Positions 1 through 11,087 of a stretch of DNA of 64,000 nt are shown piece by piece. Under the pieces are notes generated by a model. That model worked only from the letters and a program-made list of their open reading frames with translations, was not told where the DNA came from and searched no databases. Positions within the stretch are counted from its first letter, which is position 1, and each line of letters begins with the position of its first letter. The DNA comes from Megamerina dolium (lineage: Eukaryota; Arthropoda; Insecta; Diptera; Megamerinidae), in NCBI GenBank assembly GCA_963854835.1, contig OY978525.1:102193388-102257387 (forward strand). Direction: 5' to 3'. Position numbers and translations under genes: made by a program.

Positions 1-480
1 CGAAGCATTCTGCATTGATCGAAACAACTGGTACTTAGAGCGGACAAGACAATCACACTGGGAAAACCTACCAGGGTTGTCCCAATCCAAGACACTATAA
101 CCTAAACCGACTTGAGGAATGGATCAGCTTAAACAAGAACAATATAAGAATCATGACGGTATTATTAACAGGACACTGCAGGCTGATTTATCAACTAACG
201 AAACTGGGAATCTTCTCGGATGAAATCTGCCGACATTACAGGGAGGAGAATGAAACTGCAAAACATGTGTTGGGAACATGCCCAGCATTTATCCACACAA
301 GAAAGAAAAACTTCGCGGAATTTATAATACCGGAAAAACTGCTGAAGTCCATTAGGGTAAGATCTATACTAAACTTCGTTATGGATGCTGGACTTAGAGA
401 AATACTCTAGTCCATGATGGGGTGCACAATAGACCTAGGGTCGCAGTGCAATACAACCCTCTAATAATAATATAATAATA
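1..480 (+). mobile_element. 3' end of a LINE with RNase H/zinc-motif tail and (TAA)n end
   Basis: Frame 2 from base 2 reads WYLERTRQSHWENLPGLSQS, then after a frameshift frame 3 (153-410) reads LLTGHCRLIYQLTKLGIFSD and ICRHYREENETAKHVLGTCP. This CR..C...ETa.H.L..CP pattern closes the ORF2 of RNase H-bearing non-LTR elements (I/R1/LOA-like clades). A short 3' UTR ends in TAA repeats at 461-480, as in I-type elements. The window starts inside the element, and it is inactive (frameshift and stops). Confidence 0.75.
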
Positions 481-599
481 GAGGGGCAATGTCTGGGCTA
501 TATCGCGGGTGGGGTAAGACTTCCCATCCGCTATTTTACAAGAACATTTTAACGGGTTGCTTAACATGTGGCCGATCATTATCATCATGGATGGATGAA

Positions 600-1180
600 A
601 AATCAATGACTCATATTTGGTCGTCCATTCTGATCGTTTTTTGATTCAATGCTGGCTTCAATTTGATGAGTTGTTGTCAGTAGCGTTCTCCATTAATGGT
701 TTCATTCGGTTTTAGCATCACTTAATACACCATACCCTTCTGAGCCCACCAAATATACAGCATAACCTTCGACCTATGGATAATCGGCTTTGGAGTCCAT
801 TTGACTGGTTGGTTAGGTACCACATATGACTTTTTGCGCTAAGGTTTGTCGAAATAGATCCATTTTTTGTCGCCAGTTGCGATACGATGCAAAAAAAAGC
901 TTCTCTTTGTACCGTTGAAGCGGCATTTCAGACAAGCAACATCACCTATCGATGTGCCTTGGCTTCCGTTCATATTGAACCGAATTTTCCGTTTTGTGAA
1001 TCATGCCCAGGTTCTTTAGACGCAATGAAATGGCTTGTTGAGTCACTCCCAAACATTCACCAAGATCTTTTTGAGTTTGACATGAGTCTTCATCCAAGAA
1101 ATCCTCCAATTCATCGTCTTCACACTTTTTTATCTATTTATTATATCAAAATCATCACTTTTGAACCGTCCAAAACAAAA
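600..1180 (-). mobile_element. Irritans-type mariner transposase relic
   Basis: Read on the minus strand with frameshifts: FLDEDSCQTQKDLGECLGVT then QQAISLRLKNLGMIHKTENS, then RIATGDKKWIYFDKP around the first catalytic Asp, PKPIIHRSKVMLYIWWAQKG and MLKPNETINGERY. These are the landmark blocks of irritans-subfamily mariners in correct order. Several stops and frame changes make it a dead copy. I could not place its terminal repeats, so the ends are approximate. Confidence 0.8.
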
Positions 1181-3560
1181 TGCACAAGTTGAAATTGATG
1201 AAGCATATTATCCTTAAGCCTCACACATCGATGAGATGATTTTCCGCTGCGTTTTTCTTCAGATGAAAAGGTCAGAAAAGCGAAACTTCCCACGAATGTG
1301 GTTTTATAGACACAAAAGTTGACATAGTCGAAAAAATGACACATACTGATTTCAATAGCCTAATGATGACACTTCAACATGAAAATAGTTGTCAAATAAT
1401 CCGATGCAATTTAACTAGTTCATTTTGAACAAATTATATACATTTTCTCATATGTACCCGCAATGTACGAACTAAGAAAATCTTTTTTGAAAACTTCCTA
1501 ATTAATTTAAAATTTATTTCAAATAATTCTTTTGTTTCTTCGAATACAAAACATTCACTATCACTAACCGTTCTGACGTTAACACCCACCTTTGTACTTA
1601 ACTTCACTAACAAGTAGACATTAATGTATACTACTTCACAACAGACAGCTTTTATAAACAGATGTGCATAGATAGGTTAGTAATTAGCCATGAAATTGTG
1701 AACAGACAAAATAAAAAAGTGCTCTTGCAACATAACATAAAAAGGCAAAAGTGTATTTCCATATGTATGCTCATCAACACCGCATACCACCTACCTACCT
1801 ACAATAAAATCATGCAAATCTCATGTACAATACTTGCTCATATACAATGCCACCACCACCATCACCATCACCACCAACACAACTAACGATGTGTCTAAAA
1901 GGAAGATCTTCTAGTGGGCAGCAGTAAAAGGCATAAATAAAAATCAAATCAGTAAAAACAAAAATAAAACACTAAACCAAGACCTTAAAAAATAAAGAAA
2001 AATATATCTAAATATGTACATATGTACCTGAAATTGTTCAACATGCGTGGATATTTCAAAATAAAATGAAGCATCGTACCAACCAAGGTGTTGATACCCA
2101 TATGTATCTACTACTACTACTAAACACAAATATAATTCCATATGTAGACAGAGGCATGTATGCAGTTAGTTAAGCGCCAATTTAGAATTTCTCAAATTGG
2201 CCATGAACGCATCACACCAAAGAACTAACCAACCAACCAACCAACCTACCATCCAACGCGACCAATTAGCAAACTTCATTGCTTCATAAATTAGACTTTT
2301 ATTTGTCGCTGTCTCCTCTCTGTTTGCTGTCATTGTAACCTTGCTTTGCCATGTAGCCTGTATGTAATATCTAAATGGACATACTATCTACTAAACGTAG
2401 AACAAGATGCTCAGCAGATATCATTCACATGATGATTAGTATTATGTAAGGTTATGAACCATCAATGGATTATTTTTATATTTCAAGGGATTCGTTTTTC
2501 TTGAATTCACTTTTTATTGAAATTTTAATTTATTAAAACAAAAAAAAAATTAGGATTTTTAGATTCAATATATAGCATTGTAATCTTCAAGTTCCCGATG
2601 CTTTGTGCACTTTAGTTCAGTGACTTCTTCAAGTCTCTTTAAAATCATTCAAGAGATGCTATATCCAACCATTAAAAGGATCGTCTGCAAATATTTAAAT
2701 ATTTAATCTTTCTTCCGATCTAACACTTAGATATAATTTTTGGACTATTTAATGGTTTTACGTTGTGAGGTTTTAACTAAGTTAAGGTCTAGAAAAAATT
2801 TGATTTTTCAATCCACGTTCTTCAGTACTGCTTCATTATATGTCTTCAAAATCACCTAATAAATACCACATAATGTATAATTCACTGAATATTCTGCAAG
2901 TATTTAAGTAAATATTTTACCAGTCTTCCTTCTTAATAATAATTCTAGAAATGTTCAATAGTTTAATGCAGTTTCTTAAAAAAGAATGAAATTAATTTTA
3001 GAACTACAATTTAAATAAGAATTTTGTCTGTAAATCACAGACGAAGAAATTTCATAAGTTGAGTTAAATGACAAAAACTAAATTTAAAAAATATAATTAT
3101 CGATTCAACTTCACCAAACTGTAAAAGCTTTAACATGAAAAGTGGTATTTGAGACGATCTTTGCCAAAGATCTGAAAAATTGATGACCCAAGAGTTCAAT
3201 AACTTCGAACATGCACTGCCACATTAGAAGTGAAATTTAACCGAGACTTTTTGAAGTTATTAGCGAAAATTCAGATAAATTACTAAATGTTTTTTCCATA
3301 TAGTGACCGATAAAATGAACTGATTTCCACGTTGCCAGTCTGTGAATGGTGATAATACTCTTCCATTTCAGATGAGTTGGATGCTCCATACTCATTCGTG
3401 TTAAGTCATGCATAACTTTGTTATTTATTATATTTCTTTGTCGCTTCAGTCTGTTTTACGAACATTTTATCCCTACTTGGGTGATCGCGGGTATTTCAAT
3501 GGAAGTTCAACTTTCATCATTTTCTGCGTTACAGACCAGTGAGTCCTTTAAGAAAGTAAG
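1181..3560. other. AT-rich sequence without a recognisable gene
   Basis: No ORF with coding character. It contains a CCA/CAT microsatellite (about 1851-1876), a CCAA run (about 2226-2246) and scattered A/T tracts. Nothing else recognised. Confidence 0.6.
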
Positions 3561-3914
3561 ATTTAAAAAAATATGTGGCACTTATTAACCCCGAAGAGCT
3601 CTTTGCCCAAGGTTCTATTCCAGTACTGTTGGGCGTGTTAAATTTGAGACAGTATTAGAAGGGACCTACATATTTTATCCGGTTCCGAACAGCAGAACCC
3701 TCGCGACATCACTTTTTCTGAGCTTTATCACAGATTTCTTTTAGAAACTTTTCCATGACAAATTGTAACTGCTGGAAGAATTGTCAATTGCTTGCCGACA
3801 ACTGGGCACCGTTGGAAAAAAAATCTTTTCGATATGAAATTTATGCTTCAACCGGATATTGATCCCACGACCTACAGATCAGAAGGGCAACGCACTAACC
3901 ACTGAGCAACGGCT
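3561..3914 (-). mobile_element. tRNA-derived SINE, full-length copy
   Basis: On the minus strand it begins with a tRNA-like head: GCCGTTGCTCAGTGGTTAG (A box) and, after the CTTCTGATCTGTAGGTCG block, a degenerate B box (GTGGGATCAATATCC). The family's conserved body follows (CTGTCGGCAAGCAATTGGCA-like, a GTGATGTC.C.AGGGTTCTGC core, CCGGTT..AATA.GTAGGTCC). The copy ends in AAGTGCCACAT with an A/T tail. It is the mate, in opposite orientation, of the copy 240 bp downstream. Confidence 0.8.
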
Positions 3915-4151
3915 GATTATGTTTCTGCGAAGTTCCTCCTCGGTGCAATTTTTTAATTTTCACCTCCATCTGATACAATTTCCCCGCACCCCTCCTCAAT
4001 CATTTTTAGGTTCCCGAAGTAGAGTAATCATCTCGCTTATCAAATTCGGTAATATACCTAAATATATCTAAGTAATACTATTTAGTACCAATAGAATTCC
4101 TCCCCGACTTTAACTAGGTTAGAAATAGAGCAGAAGTAAAATTTCGGGTGT

Positions 4152-4511
4152 GGGTGCCGTAGCTCAGTGGTTAGTGTGTTCGCCTTCTGATCTGTAGTTC
4201 GTGGTTCAATACCCGGCTGATGCATAACAAATTTAATATCGAAAAGATTTTTCTTTCGAACGGTACCCACCTGTCGGCAAGCATTTGGCAATTCTACTGA
4301 CAGTAACAACTTGCCATGAAAAAGCTTCTAAAAAGAACTCTGTGACAAAGCTCAGAAAAAGTGATGTCACAAGTGTTCTGCCGTTCGGAACCGGCTAAAA
4401 TAAGTAGGTCCATTCTAATACTGTCCAAAATTTAAGACGCCCAACAGTAATGGAAGAGAAGCTCGGCCAGTGAGCCCTTTGGGTCTTTAAGTGCCACATA
4501 TTTATTTTTAT
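4152..4511 (+). mobile_element. tRNA-derived SINE, best-preserved copy
   Basis: It starts GGGTGCCGTAGCTCAGTGGT (pol III A box). The B box follows as GTGGTTCAATACC about 50 nt on, and then the tRNA-unrelated body to AAGTGCCACATATTTATTTT. About 360 bp, typical of a SINE. It has no coding capacity; such elements depend on a LINE partner for mobility. Both internal promoter boxes look intact here, unlike most other copies in the window. Confidence 0.85.
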
Positions 4512-4749
4512 AAAATTTCTGTACTTTTATATTATTGAACATAACTCTTATTCATATTTATTCATAACTTTTCTTGACCGATCTCTTAAATCAATGAATA
4601 ATAAAATTTTCAAATCAGATTTCTCCCCAATCACGGATGATGGTGTGATATTCCACCACCCGACCATGACGAGGACAGATAGTTAATTTCCGATGAAAGC
4701 ATGCTAGATGATTGAAGGCTCAGTGTTCTCTGTACCATATATAAGAAAA

Positions 4750-6215
4750 GAGACCTCACAATTTGCGCTCACTACCATGGAATAAATCTTCTTAGCATCT
4801 CATACAAGGTTCTATCGAGCGTACTGTGTGAAAGATTGAAGCCTATGCTGAACAAGCTGATTGGACCTTATCATTGTGCCTTCAGGCCTGGTAAATCTAC
4901 TATCAACCAGATTTTCACACCACACCAAATACTGGATAAGACCCAAGAAAAACAGATCGACACACGATCCATGCTGATTGTTGATTATAAAGCCATTTTT
5001 GGCAGTCCGGTAATAAATTACCTCTAAACAACAATATCTAAGTTCGACATTCCTGCGAAGCTCATTCGTCTTTGCAATCTTCAATCTTATTATCGAGGAA
5101 ATAATACGAGCTTCTGATCTACGACATAATGGCACTATATTCAAGAAAAGTGCCATACTGTTGGAGTATGCCGACGACCATGACATAATAGGCATGAACA
5201 CGCGAGCAGGCAGAGCAGCATTCTCAGGATTGGAAAGAAAGTCACGTCCAATGGATCTTACGGTAAATGAGGGCAAGTCGAAATACCTAGTATCAACAAA
5301 CAAAAAGTCCGAGCATTTTGGACAGCATGTCGCTGTTGCTAACTACGCTTTTAAAGTAGTGACGGACCACGTCTATCTTGGAATTAGCATTAACACCAGT
5401 AATGACATCAACCGGGAGATATTGCGAAGGATCACTCTTGCTAACAGGTACTATTTTGATCAAAGTAAGCAATTTAGAAGAAGAAAACAACACTATACAA
5501 GCCTTTTATCGTGCTTGTTCGAGAAAAATCCTACCCAAGATCTTTGGACCTATTTACGTTGCTGGTGAATATCGAATCATGAGCTGTATGAACTGTATGT
5601 CGACACCGACAGAGTAAAGTGCATAGACGTTGCTGTGTTTATCGTGAGTACCTGCCGGATGGCCTTATCTCACGACGCCCAAACCGTGTGTATCAATTTG
5701 AAGCGTTGATAGGCGCCCCGTAGTAGTGGAAATTTAGAAGCCAACCTCCAGTACCCTACGGTACCAATTGGGGCACGTTGAATGGACGTACAACCCTCCT
5801 TGGTTTAGATCGAGGCCCATCTAAAACTTCTTCTGATCTAAGGGGTCAGCACCCTGGTTGCAATGCAACTCCACATCGAATATCCACGCCGTGTGACGTG
5901 GAATACTCTACCCTCGTGTTCTTTGGGTTACCTCAGCCACCACGAAAACCTCCCCGAAGTGCCGTTCACCCGTGGTACCAAATTGAAAGTATTTTGGTAA
6001 GACCTCGTAGCCGAAGCTACTACCAGTTTCAGCCCCATTCGGCTCCGGACTGGTCGCCGGGAAGAGTAAAGTGCATCAAAATTCCGCGGCTGCACTGACT
6101 ATGTCATGTCGAGTGAACGGAAAAGCACGCTCCGCCAAAAAAAAATGCTATATTTGGAATACGCTGGTGGACAACGCAGAAGAGGCAGACCTGGAGAACT
6201 TGACAGCGCTTGAAA
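4750..6215 (+). mobile_element. RTE/BovB-like LINE relic, reverse transcriptase part, internally deleted and interrupted
   Basis: Frames on the plus strand read KPMLNKLIGPYHCAFRPGKS then TINQIFTPHQILDKTQEKQI (4839 on), EYADDHDIIGMNTRAGRAAF (5164 on, the YADD catalytic box), and VVTDHVYLGISINTSNDINR. After a deletion comes KILPKIFGPIYVAGEYRIMS (5526 on). The end, GGQRRRGRPGELDSA, lies at 6150-6211. The order matches insect endonuclease-reverse transcriptase LINEs; the exact clade is not certain. Stops, frameshifts and a 438-bp insertion at 5625-6062 make it dead. Confidence 0.75.
5625..6062. mobile_element. 438-bp insertion nested in the LINE, 14-bp target duplication
   Basis: The LINE reading frame breaks at AGAGTAAAGTGCAT (5611-5624) and resumes after an exact second copy of that 14-mer (6063-6076). 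The sequence between is noticeably GC-richer than the window, has no poly(A) tail and no inverted ends. A 14-bp duplication suits a target-primed retroposon, perhaps a 5'-truncated LINE 3' end. I do not recognise the family. An ORF of about 100 codons inside (5778 on) has no clear homology. Confidence 0.65.
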
Positions 6216-8510
6216 TTTGTAACTAGCAAAAATATATTATAAATAAACAAATAGGCGTTTAAGCGAAATTTTCTCTGAGAATAGAGTATCATAGCTAGAT
6301 ATTTTTTTTTTTTTTTTTTATTAGACAGTTCCTGATATTGTTCCTCACATGTCGATAGCTTCAAAATTTCAAAATTCGACCAAACACCTAAGATTCCTAT
6401 TAATATTTCCCACTAATATTTATCATAAATAATTTTGTTTTAAAAATTGTAGATGATCCTCACAAAATGTAACGAAAGACAACATCTGAGTTCAAAAATA
6501 ACTTATTTATAAAATTTGTTATTTCTAAAAATAAAAATAAAGGTATCACCATCAGAATATAATTTGAATTTATCATATCAATAAGAAAAAAAATACACAC
6601 ACACAGACATAATTTCAGAAAACAATTAACACCTTTCTTAATTACTAAAATACAAATATGCATATATACTATATATGTACACACTCTATAAGATCACTTA
6701 CGATCGCTTTACGATACATCTACCTATGTATATGAGTGAGTGCATGCATTAATAAATACAAAAATGAATTTATTTACAAACAAGAAAGTTACGCACAATT
6801 AACCATTCATATAAGCGCCATAAAATGTGAAGGTGACTTGAAAGATATCAGGCTTATTAATAATAAAAAACATACGAAGCAACAAAAAATGAGGATCTTC
6901 TTACGAATATAACCAAAAAAAAAAAAAAAATGCTATAAAATAAGATAAAGGTAATATATTATGTAGTCAGTTAGTTATAAAGTTGACTTATTCAAAACGA
7001 AGCAATATTAAATCGACAAATTTATCATATGCGATTGCATTAAAGTGGACATTTCTTGTTTACTCATGTACCATACATCTTGACGATCAAGCCAGACTTA
7101 TACCAAAGAGCTTACAAAAGACAAAGAAAGATTTAATGGATGTGTGGTAAGTAAACTAACTTTGCCCTTACCAATCAACCGAACCGAAAATGTAAATGAA
7201 ATATTATTGTATATTTCAAGCGGTTAAGCCTGCTTAACGGCAAATACCTAACGAGACAACATATACAACACGAACAAACAATAGAATGAATTTTCTGTTT
7301 AATGATCATCTTGTGAATGAAGAACACCAAATGTCGTAACAATCAAACTCAGAACAAAAGACTGATCAAACGGTTGCGATCAAATGAAAAATTCTGAAAA
7401 ATATTTTAGTAACACTCTATTACTCCTATGTAGTGTACTTATCTAACATATATCCATGGTAAGCTATTGTCAAGTAAATGAATTAACCTTTCTTAGCATG
7501 AGCAAATGTTCCCAGTGATATTTCACGCTAAATAAGGCATTCAAATTATTCAAATTCTTTAACTGCTTAAGCACAATTAATTGTTGTTGTGAAAGCACCT
7601 TCTATATAAAATTTTTTTTATAGCAAAAGCTACTTTACATACCCAGAAGCTGTACTATATTTTTGTTATTATAATTTTTCTTTCAAAAACACATTCATAT
7701 TATTACTTTATTTTCGAGTTCAAGTTGCATTATATCGTACATATCGTCGACATGGCACACCCCAGCTAATAGCAATATATACACATAATACAATCTATTG
7801 TATATGCGAGTTTGAAGTACATTATACTAATTTATACAATTTTTCACAAAATAACATAAAATAAAACAACAACAAAATATAAATTATTCATTCGAAAAGC
7901 GACCATGAAAGCAATTGGTAAGCAGACAAAATTGGGAAATTTATTTTTATATTTAATTTTATTTTTTTTATCGCCCCTCAAAGAGTTAAAGCAATAGAGA
8001 AGCAGGAAAAACCAAAATAACTGAATAAAAATGCATTCTACACCTGAGGTGTAACATGAAAATCATTGATATGGAACATCGCAAGCACCAGGACGTTTAC
8101 CTACATAACAGCTGATGAGAGAGCATAGCGTAGCACCAGCACCAGCACCAGCTCCACACCATACCACAAACAACCTCAATAACCTGATCATGTGTGTGAT
8201 CGATCGTCGTTCAATGAGGCCAGACCTAAACTTGTTGATGTTCATTCGAATATATATTTCTGAAGTTTTCACAACTTCAACTTGGCCTCAGGTATAACAC
8301 TTGCTGCTTATACGAGTGTGTGTATTGTATTGTACATATGTAGCGGTTCTATTCTACCATCACTTGCTGCTATTCTTATATTGTTGATTATCATTTTGTT
8401 CATTGATATTGATGATTACGATTGCAATGATAATAATAATCATCTATGAACATCGATAGCGAGACTATAAAGAATGCATTCATTTCATTGAAGCCTTAAC
8501 TGAGGAATAA
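6216..8510. other. AT-rich sequence, no gene recognised
   Basis: A/T homopolymer tracts (for example T17 at about 6302-6319) and an AGC/CAGCAC-type short repeat at about 8132-8155 (GCACCA units). A small imperfect palindrome ACACCTGAGGTGT lies at 8040-8052. No coding or RNA gene supported. Confidence 0.55.
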
Positions 8511-8560
8511 GGTTAGGTTAGGTTATGTGGCTGACCTCTCTTTCTGGAATTTATTCCTCT
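8511..8560 (-). repeat. GGTTA-pentamer end of a SINE-like repeat
   Basis: Three GGTTA units followed by TGTGGCTGACC and CTCTTTCT. The same junction, GGTTA x3 then TGTGGCTGCCC and TTTCTTTG, occurs at 17527-17564 joined to a SINE. I read this as the 3' tail of the same variant on the minus strand, with the body lost or unrecognisable. Confidence 0.45.
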
Positions 8561-8766
8561 TTATAAGGTTTTCCAACCTCAATAAAATTGGCATATTGTA
8601 AGGGAGCCCTCACTAGGGGCTAGCGGTAGAAGGTGCGTTATATCTGGGAGAAAAGCTCTTAGAGAAGAGCTAATTTGGGTCAATTATACATTTTAGATAT
8701 TTGGCAATTTATTGTTGGTTTTATCCTCATTTTTGGGGAGGAAAATTTTAGAAAAATTTTTTATTA

Positions 8767-9166
8767 ATGAAAATGAATATATTTTACACTTGTATTGGCA
8801 CTCTGGGTGTGGTAGGGTTTAATTTTTTGTGTGAAATTATGGATAGAGTTTATACAGCTCAGATTTACTTATTATTTAGTTCAAAAGTTTCTGCGAATTT
8901 TATACGCAACTTCAAAAAGATTCTTACCATAGATGGAAAGCTCCCTTATGTATTTGAAGACACACTTGATGCGATATACAATGTATTGAGCATAGAGAAG
9001 ACCAACGAAATACTGAATGCCAATATTGATGAATTAAAGATAAAGAAAATTCGAGAAGGCCCTGGGGTAAGTTCTCACTGCATGTATTTGCTTGCAATTG
9101 GTTTTCCTCATCATTCTGGCCTCATCATTGGTTAATTGCACATATTTTCAGGGTATTCGGTTGTGA
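8767..9166 (+). CDS. Possible small two-exon gene of unknown function, 104 residues
   Basis: Exon 1 (8767-9066) is exactly 100 codons from ATG to CCTGGG|gtaagt. An 85-bp intron ends cacatattttcag, and exon 2 (9152-9166) adds GIRL and TGA. An AATAAA follows 12 nt after the stop. An in-frame TAG lies at 8749-8751 upstream. The protein starts MKMNIFYTCIGTLGVVGFNF, a hydrophobic segment (about residues 4-22) that could be a signal peptide or membrane anchor. A soluble-looking part follows (TIDGKLPYVFEDTLDAIYNV), with a Lys-rich end. I do not recognise the family. The splice signals, intron length typical of flies and the nearby poly(A) signal argue for a gene. Against it: no homology is visible and the surroundings are repeat-rich. 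It could be a decayed gene or an exon of something larger. Confidence 0.45.
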
Positions 9167-9178
9167 TAAGTGGCACCG

Positions 9179-9184
9179 AATAAA
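9179..9184 (+). terminator. Polyadenylation signal of the small candidate gene
   Basis: AATAAA 12 nt after the predicted stop at 9166. It suits the small candidate gene, but the hexamer is common in this sequence. Confidence 0.35.
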
Positions 9185-9209
9185 GCTGAAAAAAATTATA
9201 AGAAAAATC

Positions 9210-9400
9210 TTCAAATGGTTTCACAGCTACCCAGAAATTACCCATCGAGAGACAAAATATATGACTAGCCCCCGTTAATATTTTGTAATCAAGATTTGTC
9301 CGGAACCCATTTACCCCATATCTTCCAATGGGAGGGGCTCCCCCACAAAATTGACAGCAACATAAAATTCGTTCCCTCTACCTACCTTTTCATTTACACT
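9210..9400. repeat. Degenerate dispersed repeat (9.2 kb copy)
   Basis: It carries the landmarks CCCAGAAATT, ATATATGACTAGCCCCC, and CCATTTACCCCATATCTTCC then GGGGCTCCC. The same landmarks recur at 9990-10460, 40480-40860 and 57170-57910. Single degraded unit, no coding capacity. Confidence 0.4.
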
Positions 9401-9560
9401 TAATAAATAGTTTCTCCTGAATGAACAGGTCTACGTCCCGGAATCACTCGACCACGTGGTCGCCCAAGGTCCATTCAACTCAGCAAAATACGAAAAGGCT
9501 CTGTACATGAATAAAACATTTCCGGACTCTTACTGCTACAACAACAATAACAACAACAAC

Positions 9561-9862
9561 TAAAAAAAATAAATATGTGGCACTTAAAGCCACAAAGGGC
9601 TCATTGGCCGAACTTCTCTTCCATTACTGTTGTGCGTCTTAAATTTTTGAAATTAGAAGGGACCTACTTATTTTAACCGGTTCCGACATCACTTTTACTG
9701 AGCTTTGTCACAGAGTTCTTTTAGAAGCTTTTTCATGGCAAGTTGTTACTGTCGGAAGAATTGCCAATTGCTTGCCGACAGGTGGGTACCGTTCGAAAGA
9801 AAAATATTATCGATATTAAATTTGTTATGCATTAGCGAACACACTAACCACTGAGCTACGGC
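9561..9862 (-). mobile_element. tRNA-derived SINE with B-box region deleted
   Basis: Minus-strand copy: A box CCGTAGCTCAGTGGTTAGTG is intact. The sequence then jumps from the D-arm region directly into GCATAACAAATTTAATATCG, losing the anticodon and B-box part. The body (CACCTGTCGGCAAGCAATTG, AAGTGATGTCGG, GTTAAAATAAGTAGGTCCCT) and AAGTGCCACATATTTATTTT tail follow. Without the B box it should not be transcribed by pol III. Confidence 0.75.
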
Positions 9863-9989
9863 ACAACAACAACTACTACCCCTAATTTCGTTCTACTAGT
9901 ATTTCATCAGAACAAACTTATCTCCTGTCTGTGCTATTCAAAGGTCTCATAAAATTTCATAAAATTCACTTCCACTGCTAACGGAATGC
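9863..9989. other. Short spacer
   Basis: An ACAACAACAACTACTACC microsatellite-like start and unique-looking sequence. Nothing supported. Confidence 0.4.
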
Positions 9990-10460
9990 GTCTAGAGGCT
10001 TGCACTATTCGATTGAGCCAATTCAATTTTTCACTCCCACATTTTTCCCCAAATATAACTACTAATACGCTAGCTCCACCCTGTAAGGAGGTTCCCGTCC
10101 ACAATTATTCTAAAAATATATGAAAATGACAACTGTCAGCATAGCTTCCCAGAAATTGCTGCTACCACAGTCAAATGTATGACAGACTCCCTTTAGTTTT
10201 GCCTTTCCAACATTTCTCTTAAACAAATTTACCCTCTATCAACAACTTTTGTGAAGGTTGCCATAGAAAATGAACGGGAAAAGACGTAAGAATTGAATAG
10301 TAACCAGGAATCTCATTTAATGGAGTCAAATCTGAATCCGACCCCCTTTAAATTGACTATCCCAATATTTTCCTTAAACAAATTTACCATTTATCTTAAA
10401 AAGGCTATCGTAAAGAGGCTGACATATATTTTTATAAGAATTTCAAATTGAACATAGAGC
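9990..10460. repeat. Degenerate dispersed repeat, two or three units
   Basis: Repeated landmarks: CACATTTTTCCCCAAATATA (10037), GCCTTTCCAACATTTCTCTT with AAACAAATTTACCCTCTATC (10201-10241), and CCCAATATTTTCCTTAAACA with AATTTACCATTTATC (10359-10400). The unit spacing is about 155-170 bp. Same family as at 9210, 40480 and 57170. Confidence 0.5.
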
Positions 10461-11087
10461 TGATCTAAAGGAAGTTCGGGTAGTGGTTCGGCTTAACCTT
10501 TGTATGATTGCAGTATTTTACAACTCTTATACATAACGTCAATAATATCTTCAGCAACATCAGTAATCAATGTTTAAATGTTGACTGCTATTCTAACAGC
10601 AGTAAAATGTAACCATAAATAAAGATCATCACATCATCATCATAGCATTATTAGGGTGCTATTGCTGTTGTTGTTGTTGCAGCTGGTGATCGTCATCGCT
10701 TATGTCTACTCATATATGTATGTACCTACTATATATGCACTTATGTTTGTATATACCTTACAACACCATTTGCTCGTACGATATGTCTGGCTGTTACAGT
10801 GTGCTTCTTCATGTGGAAAATTAACTTAGGCGAGGTGTATGGTAGTTATAGTTTCATTTTATATACAATAGAGTGTATTCTATTTTTTGTGAAACCCTTT
10901 GGCTTAATGTTACAATCGTTATTGTTATTGTCAGTTATTGTAAAGCTGTTGTTGTTGTTGTTTTATTTTTATTAGTATTGTAAATTATAAATAATATAAT
11001 ATAATATAGAAAAGCGTGACTTGAAAATTGTACAATAAATTCTATAAATTGTTCTACATTTATATTTCACTTCATTACATATACAGT
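10461..11087. other. AT-rich spacer with microsatellites
   Basis: GTT repeats at about 10665-10680 and 10948-10962, an ATAAT run near 10991-11006. No gene. Confidence 0.5.

Noticed and set aside
4152..4225. A functional tRNA gene (A and B boxes present)
   Set aside because: The cloverleaf does not close: no matching acceptor stem and a poor anticodon stem. The head is always joined to the same non-tRNA body, so it is a SINE.
5778..6098. 106-codon ORF as a gene
   Set aside because: Lies inside the 438-bp insertion and runs across its right edge into the LINE, so it cannot be one gene.
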